Positions 8,306 to 17,033 of a DNA stretch of 64,000 nt are shown here, piece after piece. The DNA lies in NCBI GenBank assembly GCA_049317265.1, contig JBMOIP010000016.1, positions 1 through 64,000 of the forward strand. Direction: 5' to 3'. The translations under genes were made by a program, and so were the position numbers. Every line of letters starts with the position of its first letter. Position 1 is the stretch's first letter. The DNA is from CAIVAT01 sp049317265. Its GTDB lineage: Bacteria; Bacteroidota; Bacteroidia; Bacteroidales; FEN-979. The notes beneath the pieces are model-generated. The model was not told the origin of the DNA. It saw only the letters and a list, made by a program, of their open reading frames with translations, and ran no database searches.

Positions 8306-10200
8306 CGCTGAACCTTTTCCAGTTCTTCCAGGAAATCACGACGTTTTTGTGACTCCCTGCAGGCCTTCACCAGGAGAAAGGCGCTGTCGTATTTCCCGTT
8401 GAAATAGTGCAGTGCGGCAAGGTTGAAGCGTGCATCGTCAAAGAAAGGGTCAATTTCAAGCGCTTGCTGCCATTCAACTTTCGCTTCAGGCGCCTTGCCA
8501 AGCTGGTAAAGCGCTGTTGCATCGTCATTCAGCACCCTAACTTCATAGGGAGTAACTTTCAGTGCCTTCTGGAACGACATTCGGGCCGACGCAGCATCGC
8601 CCAGTTTGAACTGCGCCACCCCAATGAACCAATCTACAGGAAGGGTATTGGGGGTAAGCCGGTAGAACCGGTTGCCGGCCTCTTTTCCGTACCGGATTAC
8701 ATTTTCAGGACTCATCCGCTCATTGCGAAACATCTTCAGGGTAAAGAACTCGCCTTTGATCCGCATGAATGCGACCACGGATGTGAACATCAAGCCGATG
8801 ACCAGGAAAAACCGGAGATATTTCCAGGCCCGTTCGCTGGATGGTTGAAACCAGCCACTCCGGGGAATTTCCAATGGAATGAAAGCCAGGATGGAAAAGA
8901 GGATCACACTGTGTTCAATCCGTTTCAATGGAAAATCGAAACAGGCAAAGAGGTAGAATCCGGCGATAAAGGAGGCATAAAAAAGCGTGGTTACAGGGAG
9001 TTTCTCCCGCCGGACAACTATTCTGAAAAAGACCAGGATTACCGGAAGAAAGAAAAGGATGATCACCAGGATCAACCCGGGAATTCCAAGTTCGCTGGCG
9101 AACCCGATCCACTCATTGTGCGGCTGGCTGTAGGTGTAATTTTTAAAAATATGGTCGGGGTTGTCGGGTTTGGGGATGGAGGCCACATGGATCCGCCAGT
9201 TCCCGGCGCCCACTCCCAGCAGGGGATGTGAGGCTACCAATCCGGCCGATTTCTTCCAGAAGATCATCCTCAGGTTGGCATTTTCGTAGTAGCTTCCGGC
9301 AAAATCGAACTCAGGGATGCCCGTCAGTTCCGCCTTCTCCTTTTTTCGTTTTTCAACCAGGTCATTCAACCCTTTATCATAGGAACGAAAGTATTGCCAC
9401 ACAGGAATTTTACTCAGGAAATAGTTTTTACGCGGCTGATCCAGGGAGGTATAGAATGCTGAAATGCCTGCCAACAATAGCAGCAGTGACAATGCCCCCA
9501 CCAGTAAATTTTTCCTGTTAAAGTGGGCGCGGTACCTCATCAGCAGGATGGTCATAAAAAGAAGTGAGGAGAAAGCCAATCCAAGATAAACTGCGCGACT
9601 CTGGGTGATGATAATGAAAAATACCGCAAGAATTCCGGTCAATGCTGAGAGGTATTTCCGCAATCCGTGGAAGATGGAATACCCGGCAAAGGTCAGGGGG
9701 AGTGAGATAAGGAGGTACCCTGAATACAAGTTGTTGTTGGCAGAAACCGAGATGATCCGGTAGGGATCGAAAAACTCGAGCCGCGACATTTTGTAGAATG
9801 CCAGCAGGAAAGAGAACAGCAAGGCGACCAACGAGATGGTGATGAAGATCTTTTCAAAATGGTTGTCCCTGACAGTTAAAATTCTGATAATTAAATAGGT
9901 CGCAAAAGAGACAAAGACCAACTGGGCCTGGGCAATAGCCTCTGATGGTACGATGGCCCAGGTGGTGGAGAGAAGATTCCAGCAATATAAAAGCAGGAAG
10001 GTGACTAAAAACCATGAGAACGGGAGAGAGATTCTCTTCCTGAACAGCAGCAGGGTGGCGACAAGCAAGTTGGCTGCCAGCAGGAAAAACCTTGGCAAAA
10101 AGGAAGTATCAACCAGTACTCCTGACCGTATAGTGTTAACGATCAGCAATAACACCATGGCAAAACCGACATGAAAGAAGCTGGTTTTGTTCAATTTCAT
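8293..10200 (-). CDS. O-antigen ligase/Wzy-like membrane protein with C-terminal TPR
   Basis: A 635-residue polytopic protein with about 10-12 hydrophobic segments, then a soluble C-terminal region (about residues 510-620) of TPR-like helices (FKLGDAASARMSFQKAL, YQLGKAPEAKVEWQQALEID). The large loop near residues 290-350 holds HPLLGVGAGNWR and PHNEWIGFASELGIPGL, the signature of the Wzy_C/WaaL family that ligates or polymerises undecaprenyl-linked glycans in the periplasm. In T9SS organisms such a ligase can attach the glycan used to anchor secreted proteins; that link is inference here. It is monocistronic, convergent with the glutamine synthetase gene. Confidence 0.85.
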   Translation of the reverse strand: MKLNKTSFFHVGFAMVLLLIVNTIRSGVLVDTSFLPRFFLLAANLLVATLLLFRKRISLPFSWFLVTFLLLYCWNLLSTTWAIVPSEAIAQAQLVFVSFATYLIIRILTVRDNHFEKIFITISLVALLFSFLLAFYKMSRLEFFDPYRIISVSANNNLYSGYLLISLPLTFAGYSIFHGLRKYLSALTGILAVFFIIITQSRAVYLGLAFSSLLFMTILLMRYRAHFNRKNLLVGALSLLLLLAGISAFYTSLDQPRKNYFLSKIPVWQYFRSYDKGLNDLVEKRKKEKAELTGIPEFDFAGSYYENANLRMIFWKKSAGLVASHPLLGVGAGNWRIHVASIPKPDNPDHIFKNYTYSQPHNEWIGFASELGIPGLILVIILFFLPVILVFFRIVVRREKLPVTTLFYASFIAGFYLFACFDFPLKRIEHSVILFSILAFIPLEIPRSGWFQPSSERAWKYLRFFLVIGLMFTSVVAFMRIKGEFFTLKMFRNERMSPENVIRYGKEAGNRFYRLTPNTLPVDWFIGVAQFKLGDAASARMSFQKALKVTPYEVRVLNDDATALYQLGKAPEAKVEWQQALEIDPFFDDARFNLAALHYFNGKYDSAFLLVKACRESQKRRDFLEELEKVQRYPQ

Positions 10201-10251
10201 AAGAAGTAGAAATGAGAAAGATGGCCTTCACGCCATGCTGTTATCTGCAAT

Positions 10252-11394
10252 TTATTCAATGAAAGTGATCACGGCCGCCCCGCCTTCACCGGCAACAGGC
10301 GTTGAGTAACTCTGCAATGACCCACCCTTCCCGGGTTTGGAGGTAAAGAACCGGTCGCTGAGGTACGACCTCACCAGTCCGATAAAGGTATCGAGTGCAT
10401 TGCTTTGCGGATCGGAAGCATATCCGGTGACCGAGCCAACATTGGCAGTTCCGGCAGTTCCATGAACGGTATACCAGGAGTAGCTGCCTCGTTTGCCGCC
10501 AGTCCCCCCGGCTGCTTTCATCGTTCCGAACCAGCTGTCTCCGCCATTTCCGCCATCCGTATCGCCATAATAACCGGGATAGATGTAGTAAGCATTGCTG
10601 CCCTGTGCGCCACCCGTCCCGATAGTGACACTGAATTGCTGGTTTTCCATCACACTGATCTGCTTTTGCGCATAGCCTCCCGAACCGCCTCCGCCGCCAT
10701 CGTTAAGATTGTAGGAGTAGGAGTAGGCGCCAGCCCCGCCGCCTCCGCCTGCGGCACCCCATAGTTCCACCTTGATTTTAGAAACTGCAGCGGGAACCGT
10801 CCAGGTTTGAGAGGTGGTAAGGGTCACCGGCGCTGGCAGGGAATTGCTGCCGGAAGCCGTTGAGTTGATAACATAGGGGGAAACCGTTGTTCCCGATCCT
10901 GCCACTGATATTTTTGTGCCTGCTACTATTTTAGTTTCCGAACCGTCGATGACCGGCTTGTTGGTGAGGTCGTTATAGTTTCCGCTGAAGCCATTACCGG
11001 CAGTTTCGGCATGCAGGGCATAAGGAACGCTCAGCAGCTGGCTGACCCCGGAGATGCCATACGAACTTCCCCCGGCCGGATCGGTCTCCGATTTCAGGAA
11101 ATAGGGCCCGGAAGCCCAGTTAATATCTGAAAAGTTGCCTGTGGAGGTTCCCCCTCCTACTTCGACGGAGACAAGTCCGTTGACATTGGTAGTGGCCTGG
11201 TGAGTTTCAGTATAGACCACTGTTCCACTGGCAGAGCCCTGCAAAATGCTGATCTTGATACCAATATTGGTGCTTTGTACCAACTTGCCAAGCGAATTCC
11301 TGACGACCGCCTGATAGCTTAGCTTTTGAGGTGACTGGGCAAAAATGGTTACCGAAAAAATCAGTGTGGCCAGAAGGACAGATAACTTTTTCAT
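10252..11394 (-). CDS. Secreted tail-fibre-like surface protein with glycine-rich C-terminus
   Basis: A 380-residue exported protein: signal peptide MKKLSVLLATLIFSVTIFAQ, then a conserved Bacteroidota surface-protein opening (LSYQAVVRNSLGKLV, VVYTETHQATTNVNGLVS, LLSVPYALHAET). A central linker follows, then a glycine-rich half with runs such as GAAGGGGGAG and DGGGGGSGGYAQKQ, similar to glycine-rich domains of phage receptor-binding and adhesin proteins. No catalytic motif and no obvious T9SS tail are visible. It begins 3 bp after the stop of the small T9SS-tail protein upstream (11398-11940), so the two are probably co-transcribed. A surface structural role is inferred. Confidence 0.7.
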   Translation of the reverse strand: MKKLSVLLATLIFSVTIFAQSPQKLSYQAVVRNSLGKLVQSTNIGIKISILQGSASGTVVYTETHQATTNVNGLVSVEVGGGTSTGNFSDINWASGPYFLKSETDPAGGSSYGISGVSQLLSVPYALHAETAGNGFSGNYNDLTNKPVIDGSETKIVAGTKISVAGSGTTVSPYVINSTASGSNSLPAPVTLTTSQTWTVPAAVSKIKVELWGAAGGGGGAGAYSYSYNLNDGGGGGSGGYAQKQISVMENQQFSVTIGTGGAQGSNAYYIYPGYYGDTDGGNGGDSWFGTMKAAGGTGGKRGSYSWYTVHGTAGTANVGSVTGYASDPQSNALDTFIGLVRSYLSDRFFTSKPGKGGSLQSYSTPVAGEGGAAVITFIE

Positions 11395-11397
11395 ATC

Positions 11398-11940
11398 TTA
11401 TTTTTTAATGATTTTATAGATTTGCAGGGCCTTGCCATCTCCAGTCAGCGTGAGAAAATAGGTGGCGGGGGGGAGATCGTCGAGGGGGATTCGGGTTTCT
11501 GTGGAGGTTATTTCCATAGATTGGAGGAGGGTTCCGTCGAGGTTACGGAGTTGATAGCCCGGCATTTCAATGCCGGGGATTGAAGCGCCGGGCATTAAAA
11601 TGCCCGGTTGGGGAATGCCCGGGTGGGAAATGCCCGGGTGGGGGATCGTGAGGGTGACAGAGGCGGTTGTCGGGTTGGGATAGATGGTGCATTTAAGGGT
11701 TACCCCATCGATCGGGTCGATGCCCTCCATGAATAAAATTTCGTAGGGCTGCTGGCCGCCTTCCGTGATGGTTCCATTGGCGCCGTCACAGGTGTGGAAG
11801 ACGACCTGGCCAACCGAATAACTCACCATGCCAACATTTCCAAAGGCGTTGCTGCTGGCTGAAAGGATGGATTCCTGGGCTTTTGTTTGCGACAGGAAAA
11901 AGAAGGATAGAAGTGTCGCGATCAGTGTTAAAGTTCTCAT
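11398..11940 (-). CDS. Small T9SS-tail protein with in-frame palindromic repeats
   Basis: The chosen ATG (11940) gives 180 residues beginning MRTLTLIATLLSFFFLSQTKAQ, a good signal peptide; the longer frame up to 12051 is only repeat-derived sequence. The N-terminal half (SYSVGQVVFHTC, EGGQQPYEILF, LKCTIYPNPTTASVTLTI) is a recurrent Bacteroidota module that ends in a type A T9SS sorting domain. Between the strand YPNPTTASVTLTI and YQLRNLDGTLL there is an insertion rich in PGI units (IPHPGISHPGIPQPGILMP and onward), encoded by GCCCGG/CCGGGC palindromes (11557-11645). It lies 3 bp upstream of the next gene, likely an operon. Confidence 0.7.
   Translation of the reverse strand: MRTLTLIATLLSFFFLSQTKAQESILSASSNAFGNVGMVSYSVGQVVFHTCDGANGTITEGGQQPYEILFMEGIDPIDGVTLKCTIYPNPTTASVTLTIPHPGISHPGIPQPGILMPGASIPGIEMPGYQLRNLDGTLLQSMEITSTETRIPLDDLPPATYFLTLTGDGKALQIYKIIKK
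11557..11645. repeat. CCGGGCATT palindromes inside a T9SS-tail gene
   Basis: CCCGGCATT..AATGCCGGG (11558-11577) and CCGGGCATT..AATGCCCGG (11588-11607) are two near-perfect palindromes, followed by three more AATGCCCGGGTGGG-type half units. All are in frame with the gene, whose protein repeats PGI/MPG there. Confidence 0.75.
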
Positions 11941-12024
11941 TTTCACAGGATCGGAATTTTGAGGTGTGAAAGCTGTTTCGAATATACGACAATTTTTCCT
12001 GAAATTAACGATGAAGGAAAAAAT

Positions 12025-12065
12025 GAATATTGAATATTGAATATTGATCAACGAAGGTTGAAGTT
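12025..12065 (+). repeat. Dispersed GAATATTGA repeat, intergenic copy 2
   Basis: GAATATTGAATATTGA extended by ATATTGATCAACGAAGG and TTGAAGTT; near-identical over its whole length to the copy at 4381. It lies between the saccharopine dehydrogenase-like gene end and the upstream side of the T9SS-tail gene. Confidence 0.7.
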
Positions 12066-12095
12066 TTCTCCGGCGGAGATTGGGTTTGCATGCGA

Positions 12096-13241
12096 TTATT
12101 CAATGGTTTCATGGTAGATTACACCCCTGGTTTTCAGGCCGTTGAGGAGGTAATTTACACATTCGGGTTGCCGGCCGATGAATTCGGGTACGGAGATGCC
12201 TTTGCGTGTGTAGAGACCGTCGGCGATCATGCGCAGGGCGACGGTGGCGGAGTAACCCGTGGTGCGGGCCATGGAGTGGATGCGGGTGCCCGGATCGTAT
12301 TTATCAAATAGATCCCAGGTATAGCGGACATGTTGACCATCTTTTTTCCCTTCAACCATTACCTGCATGACGGTGATATCCACCTCCCCCTCTTTGAGTT
12401 TCCATTTCGGGAACAGCAGTTTCGCCGTGAGGTCCATGGGTTTGATGCGGATTCCGTTCACTTCAACCTCCTCCTGGCTGAAAAAACCCGTTTCACGCAA
12501 CACCCGCATCTTCTCGATGTGCCCCGGGTAACGGAGCGTCTTCTCTTTCATGTTCGGGCATTTCACGGTATGGGCGAGTGAGCGGAGACCATCGGTGTTA
12601 AAAGCTTCGAGGGTGCCGATTCCCGGGAAATTAAGCAATTCCGGATCAGAAAGTGCAGGCTTGACAATGGAATTACCATTCTCGATGTAGCGTGCGGGAC
12701 GGGTGTACTCTTCAATCACGTCGATGGGGGAAAATACGGCCTTATATTCGTAAGGCCATTCGCGGATTTCTGGAAGTCCTCCAACCATGTAGAGAATATT
12801 GGTGGTTTCATCGAGCAGGTGGTCGGCATACCCGATGAGCACGTTGCACATGCCGGGGGCGACGCCCATGTCCATGATGGCCGTTACATTGTTCTTTTTA
12901 GCCAGCTCATCGAGTTCAAAGGGATCTTCGATGAAGAAGGCGATATCAACCACGTTTTTCCCGGCGGTGATGATGGCTTTCAGCGTTTGAAATCCCATAA
13001 ACCCGGGAACGGCGTTGATCACCATGTCATAGCCGGAAACGAGGTCGGTTACCTTACCGGGATCGCTGAGATCGGTTGTAATAGTGGCCAGTTTACCGGC
13101 ACCTGAAACCTGCAGATTCGCCAGGCGTTGAAGTGCCGCATCAGAGCGATCGGCTATAGTGACGTTGAATTTCGGGTCATTTGCGAGGTCAAGAGCCATA
13201 GGGCCGCCTACGAGACCGGCGCCGAGAACGATTATTTTCAT
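12096..13241 (-). CDS. Saccharopine dehydrogenase-family oxidoreductase
   Basis: A 381-residue enzyme with an N-terminal Rossmann fold (MKIIVLGAGLVGGPMALDLA, acidic end of strand 2 at IADRSD) and the saccharopine dehydrogenase/lysine 6-dehydrogenase type C-terminal domain (MDMGVAPGMCNVLIGYAD, RTTGYSATVALRMIADG). The family oxidises or reduces saccharopine-like or lysine-derived substrates with NAD(P). Without partner genes of lysine metabolism nearby the substrate is uncertain. It stands alone, with a hairpin (13259-13290) between it and the upstream GH16-like gene. Confidence 0.8.
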   Translation of the reverse strand: MKIIVLGAGLVGGPMALDLANDPKFNVTIADRSDAALQRLANLQVSGAGKLATITTDLSDPGKVTDLVSGYDMVINAVPGFMGFQTLKAIITAGKNVVDIAFFIEDPFELDELAKKNNVTAIMDMGVAPGMCNVLIGYADHLLDETTNILYMVGGLPEIREWPYEYKAVFSPIDVIEEYTRPARYIENGNSIVKPALSDPELLNFPGIGTLEAFNTDGLRSLAHTVKCPNMKEKTLRYPGHIEKMRVLRETGFFSQEEVEVNGIRIKPMDLTAKLLFPKWKLKEGEVDITVMQVMVEGKKDGQHVRYTWDLFDKYDPGTRIHSMARTTGYSATVALRMIADGLYTRKGISVPEFIGRQPECVNYLLNGLKTRGVIYHETIE

Positions 13242-13258
13242 GTTTGCGTTTATTTATC

Positions 13259-13290
13259 AAACCTTCCAGGTTTAAAAACCCGGAAGGTTT
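13259..13290. terminator. Strong hairpin between two minus-strand genes
   Basis: AAACCTTCC (13259-13267) pairs with GGAAGGTTT (13282-13290); after an A-C mismatch, inner GGTTT/AAACC pairs continue the stem. It sits directly after the GH16-like gene (ends 13306). There is no clear T tract on the minus strand, so it may be a palindromic intergenic repeat that only attenuates or protects the transcript end. Confidence 0.5.
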
Positions 13291-13305
13291 ATGGTTTTCA
13301 TACTT

Positions 13306-15228
13306 CTATTCAATGGTCATCTCCTGGATGGTACCCACATAATCCACTTTGGGGAATGGGATATTGTCCTGGGAATAGGCCGAACCGATCCACCATTTGG
13401 TGTTGTGAAACTCCTGTGTGATGATGAGCAGCATCTGGTTGTTGGGAATGGAGGTGATCTTATCATCCATGTAACCAACCACATGCATCTTCTCTTTTGA
13501 CGGGCCGATGCGCCAGATGATCTTATCGGGCTGCCAGTCGATCTGGAAATAGTAGTAGGGCGAACCGAAAAGTTCATCATCGCGTTCAGGTACTTTTTCG
13601 GTGAGCGCCCGGTAGTTTTTATCCCATCGGTGTGCCCAGAAGGTCTTGTCTTCATACCGAACCGGATCGCAACCGGCCTGGAAGGCGGAGGGTTGCCAGC
13701 AAGCCATATCCCAGTTGGTGCAGGAGACGATGATCTTGTCGTCATCGGCTACGATCTCATCCGGGAATGGGACATTCCAGTTCTGGACATTATTCTGATC
13801 GTCGATGCCGTTGTTGTAGGCCGGGGGCAGCAGCCACGATGGGCAGTAGGGAACGGTTTTCAGGATTTCGAAATCGATCTCGGAGTAACCAACATTTTTA
13901 ACCCGCTGATCCTGCTGGCCTCCGTAATAGTTGGCCATATAGCCATTGTTGTTGCAGTCGCGGCGGAAGTTCCAGTCGGACTGGCTTTGGGTGATGAGCC
14001 AGATGGCATTGGTCAGCCCGTTCCACATGTTGTTTTTATTCAGCAACTCGGTGAGTTTGCATTTAACTGTATATTTCCCGAATGTCATCCCATGGCGGGT
14101 AATCACGCCTGCATTCTGCTTTTGCCATTTCCCGAACTCCGATTTCGGATTCCGAAGGGTGATCGTATGGTTGACCGGGTCGGAGATGACGGTTTCGCAG
14201 GGGCGTTGAGCAACTGTGGCTGTGATGGAAACCAGCTCCTCCTTGCGGTAAAACCGCTTGTTCCAGTTGTAATCGAGCCGGGAGTAGTTATCGTTGAGCA
14301 CATCGGCAATGACCGGGATGTTGTTCATTTTCGTGGAAGGGTCGACATAATGGACAAACTGTTCGAATGCAGCCTTTTGATAAACTTCGGGGCCCTGGCC
14401 ACACACATCGGTTTTCGACTTTTCGGCATCTTCCCTGGAGTAGGCCACCGGGTTGATGAAGATCCCGGCGCCGGGATCGGGCACCGCCACTACTTTCAGA
14501 AGGGCAGGAAACTTCTGTACGATAGTGTTTTTCAAGGCTTTACCCGGTCCATATAGGAAAAAGAAGTATGGGTTGATAAATCCCTGTTCATTGGCCAGTC
14601 CGATATCCTGAACCTGGACAGGAATCTTCTTTTCCGTCACATTTGCCAGGGCAGTCACCACCAGCATAAAGCTGTAGTTTCCGACCCTTGGGTTTCGTTT
14701 CCAGCGGTCGTTATGGCCTTTGTCGAAATAGCGTTGTTCGTTGCGAGGATTCCCGACGATCCTGAACTTGCCCGTAACAGGGTGAAATTCATTGTCGGCA
14801 GGGATGGCGCCGGTTTCGGCAAACGTAATTCCTGTGTCTTCCCAGCTTCCGTAAAAGTTCTCCCAGCAATCCGGGTGTTGTTTTGTACTATCGGCTAAAT
14901 CCCGTTCGGGGAATTTATAGGATTCGTTCTGGTAGTAGATCTTATAAGAAAAGCTCTGTGGCGCTTTCCCGGTATTTTTCAGTTTAAACTCAAGGTTGAA
15001 AAAACCACCATCCGCCTGGCGGGAGGAGGGGATCACAAAACCCTGGTCAATCGCGCCGGCATAGTCCAGGAAAAGCGTCTGTCCCTCTTTCCAGTTGACA
15101 GCCGGGTTGAAATCCTTTACCACGAACTCCTCGCTCACAGCTTCCGGCGCCCGGGCAGGTTGACCGCATGAGATGAGCAGGGAGGTGATGAAGAAGAGGA
15201 GCAGGATATATCGGAGCGAACAGTTCAT
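13306..15228 (-). CDS. Lipoprotein with GH16-like (laminarinase-fold) domain
   Basis: From the ATG at 15228 the product is 640 residues with a lipoprotein signal (MNCSLRYILLLFFITSLLISC, lipid Cys21). The N-terminal half is a beta-rich region, with KNTGKAPQSFSYKIYYQNES suggesting an immunoglobulin-like domain. The C-terminal half resembles glycoside hydrolase family 16: HGMTFGKYTVKCKL, AIWLITQSQSDW, and the catalytic-type motif E450-I-D-F-E454 (ExDxE), followed by FQIDWQPDKIIW. GH16 enzymes cleave beta-1,3/1,4-glucans, agar or carrageenan; the substrate here is unknown. It is the last gene of a three-gene run, 10 bp after the FG-GAP-like gene, which places it with surface-glycan genes. Confidence 0.75.
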   Translation of the reverse strand: MNCSLRYILLLFFITSLLISCGQPARAPEAVSEEFVVKDFNPAVNWKEGQTLFLDYAGAIDQGFVIPSSRQADGGFFNLEFKLKNTGKAPQSFSYKIYYQNESYKFPERDLADSTKQHPDCWENFYGSWEDTGITFAETGAIPADNEFHPVTGKFRIVGNPRNEQRYFDKGHNDRWKRNPRVGNYSFMLVVTALANVTEKKIPVQVQDIGLANEQGFINPYFFFLYGPGKALKNTIVQKFPALLKVVAVPDPGAGIFINPVAYSREDAEKSKTDVCGQGPEVYQKAAFEQFVHYVDPSTKMNNIPVIADVLNDNYSRLDYNWNKRFYRKEELVSITATVAQRPCETVISDPVNHTITLRNPKSEFGKWQKQNAGVITRHGMTFGKYTVKCKLTELLNKNNMWNGLTNAIWLITQSQSDWNFRRDCNNNGYMANYYGGQQDQRVKNVGYSEIDFEILKTVPYCPSWLLPPAYNNGIDDQNNVQNWNVPFPDEIVADDDKIIVSCTNWDMACWQPSAFQAGCDPVRYEDKTFWAHRWDKNYRALTEKVPERDDELFGSPYYYFQIDWQPDKIIWRIGPSKEKMHVVGYMDDKITSIPNNQMLLIITQEFHNTKWWIGSAYSQDNIPFPKVDYVGTIQEMTIE

Positions 15229-15238
15229 GAAGCGAAAA

Positions 15239-17023
15239 TTATTTGTTTGCCGGAAGTGAATAAAGATGAACAAAATCAGGAAGAGTGGATTCGTAATGGC
15301 GGGCTTTGGCTACATGTCCCGACACAAGGAATAATGCTGAAGCCGGTTTCAGAAAGCAGCCCGGAACGAGCATGAGCGACTCATAATACTTGGGATTCTG
15401 GTCCTTGTCATATCCATGAAAATCGACACCGGAAAGGAGGACGAAGGTGGTGTCATTGAACCGTATCTCCTTCATGTCGTAGCGCCAGTCGCGGTTATAC
15501 CTGAAAGTTGTCATTTTATTTCCCTCCCCGGGAAGTGCAAAGAAAATATCGGTGGGTTTCAGGGTATCCAGCCCGATGGTTTTCCCTTGATGATCCTGGT
15601 TTTTACCAATTAAAGGATCCCAGGTCTTTCCAGGGATGTTTAATTTCTTCAGCGACCAGGCGTATTTCCCGTCGCTTTTGTTCCTGGTGACGGTGAGCGC
15701 CACATCGCTGTTCACGCCCGGCATAAACCTTCCGGCCGAAACACCCACCTCCAGCACATTGCTGTCCCACTCTGGCAGGGGCTTGTTGTCATCAGTCGAA
15801 ATGACCTTCCAGGCAGCGCCGGTTTTGCCTTCCGCTGAGAATGACATCACCTTCCAGGAGCCATTGCCGGAGATTTGCAGCAGTTCGGCTTGCCTGTCAT
15901 CATTGAAATCTCCCGCTATGAGCGACGTTGCAGTTTCAGCCGATTTCCACAGGATTTTTACCATGGACTGCAGGGTAGCGGTATTACTGCAAACGTTTTC
16001 TAATGGGTTTATTGCACCAACATACCAGCCCTTTTCACCCACAACGATGAACTGTTCGGGCTGACCGGGAAGAAACCTACCTTTCAGGACTTTTTTCACA
16101 GGACCTACCGACGGCAGGGGGTTGGGCATCCCAAGCTGAACTTTCCGGAATTCGCGGGTTCCGGGGCAGAATGCATAAACAGCAGACTTTCCGTCTTTCC
16201 GCATAACGAGGAGGGCATCGTTGCCTGAATTGAGGAAGTTACCGGCAATTGCATAATCGCCAGCATCTATCTCACCCGGATTGATGGTTTTGCCCGTGGT
16301 CTCTTTTTCCAGCATGGAAACAGGAAAGGGAGGATAGTTGAACTTCTGGATAAACCCTGCAGGTTTGGTCATGTCGACCCTGGCTGAGTCGCCACGACGG
16401 TCGACTGCGCCACCGAAGGCGATAAAGTAGTCATCGATGAGGATGTCTGTACTGCTGTTGTTCCATAAGTACATCTGGAGTTTATAGTTCGGCTTAAACT
16501 GCACATTGGAGAGGTCGATATAGGTACTCACCTTGAACCACTTGCCTTTTGGCACCCCGGGTTCGGCGATGGCGACTCCATGCCAGCTAACATTGACACC
16601 AACCTCATTAGAAGCGGTAAACACCAGGCTGCCCTTCACATCTTTTTTTGTTGGGAAAACATAGATCCAGGCGCTCAGGGCCACCGCTTTGAGATTTTCA
16701 ACCCCTATCTCTCCGGCGGTTCGTTCAACCACCACGCTGAAACTGTTCTGACCAAAAGCCTTAACCGCATATTGCCCCGAATGCGCCGTCCCTTTGGAAA
16801 ACCCTCCCGGCATCTCTTTTCCGGGTGCGACCTCAAAATCGTAGTAAAGCGAATGTGGGGCAATGGCCTGCTTTTTTTCGGGGTTGACAAACTCTTGTTC
16901 CGAACCTGCCGGCATCCTGACGACTTTGGTAAATGGGAAATACTTCAACCCAAGGCCGGCCACCACGATGGAAAATAACAACAACAGGCTGAAAATGGTA
17001 AGTTTCTTATTTTTTCTTGTCAT
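15239..17023 (-). CDS. Membrane-anchored protein with jelly-roll module and FG-GAP-like repeats
   Basis: A 594-residue protein: N-terminal signal anchor (residues about 8-28). Next comes a module of about 145 residues (about 60-205) with YDFE, HSGQYAVKAF, GKWFKV, LQMYLWN and IDDYFI. The rest is beta-rich with VCBS/FG-GAP-like phrases (NSGNDALLVMRKDG, IAGDFNDDRQAELLQ, NSDVALTVTRNK) suggesting a beta-propeller. The module recurs in four other proteins of this locus. The gene sits between the C1-peptidase-like T9SS protein and the GH16-like lipoprotein with 10-bp gaps on both sides, so the three are very likely one operon. I infer glycan binding on the cell surface or in the periplasm. No catalytic motif is recognised. 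Confidence 0.7.
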   Translation of the reverse strand: MTRKNKKLTIFSLLLLFSIVVAGLGLKYFPFTKVVRMPAGSEQEFVNPEKKQAIAPHSLYYDFEVAPGKEMPGGFSKGTAHSGQYAVKAFGQNSFSVVVERTAGEIGVENLKAVALSAWIYVFPTKKDVKGSLVFTASNEVGVNVSWHGVAIAEPGVPKGKWFKVSTYIDLSNVQFKPNYKLQMYLWNNSSTDILIDDYFIAFGGAVDRRGDSARVDMTKPAGFIQKFNYPPFPVSMLEKETTGKTINPGEIDAGDYAIAGNFLNSGNDALLVMRKDGKSAVYAFCPGTREFRKVQLGMPNPLPSVGPVKKVLKGRFLPGQPEQFIVVGEKGWYVGAINPLENVCSNTATLQSMVKILWKSAETATSLIAGDFNDDRQAELLQISGNGSWKVMSFSAEGKTGAAWKVISTDDNKPLPEWDSNVLEVGVSAGRFMPGVNSDVALTVTRNKSDGKYAWSLKKLNIPGKTWDPLIGKNQDHQGKTIGLDTLKPTDIFFALPGEGNKMTTFRYNRDWRYDMKEIRFNDTTFVLLSGVDFHGYDKDQNPKYYESLMLVPGCFLKPASALFLVSGHVAKARHYESTLPDFVHLYSLPANK

Positions 17024-17033
17024 GCAGTATTGT

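Noticed and set aside
8407..9231. A 274-codon plus-strand frame
   Set aside because: It is antisense to the O-antigen ligase-like gene, with no recognisable domain.
11941..12051. A longer N-terminus for the T9SS-tail protein
   Set aside because: The extra codons overlap the dispersed repeat; a perfect signal peptide begins at the later ATG (11940).
13630..14556. A 308-codon plus-strand frame
   Set aside because: It is antisense to the GH16-like lipoprotein, which has a signal, lipobox and catalytic motif; this frame has none.
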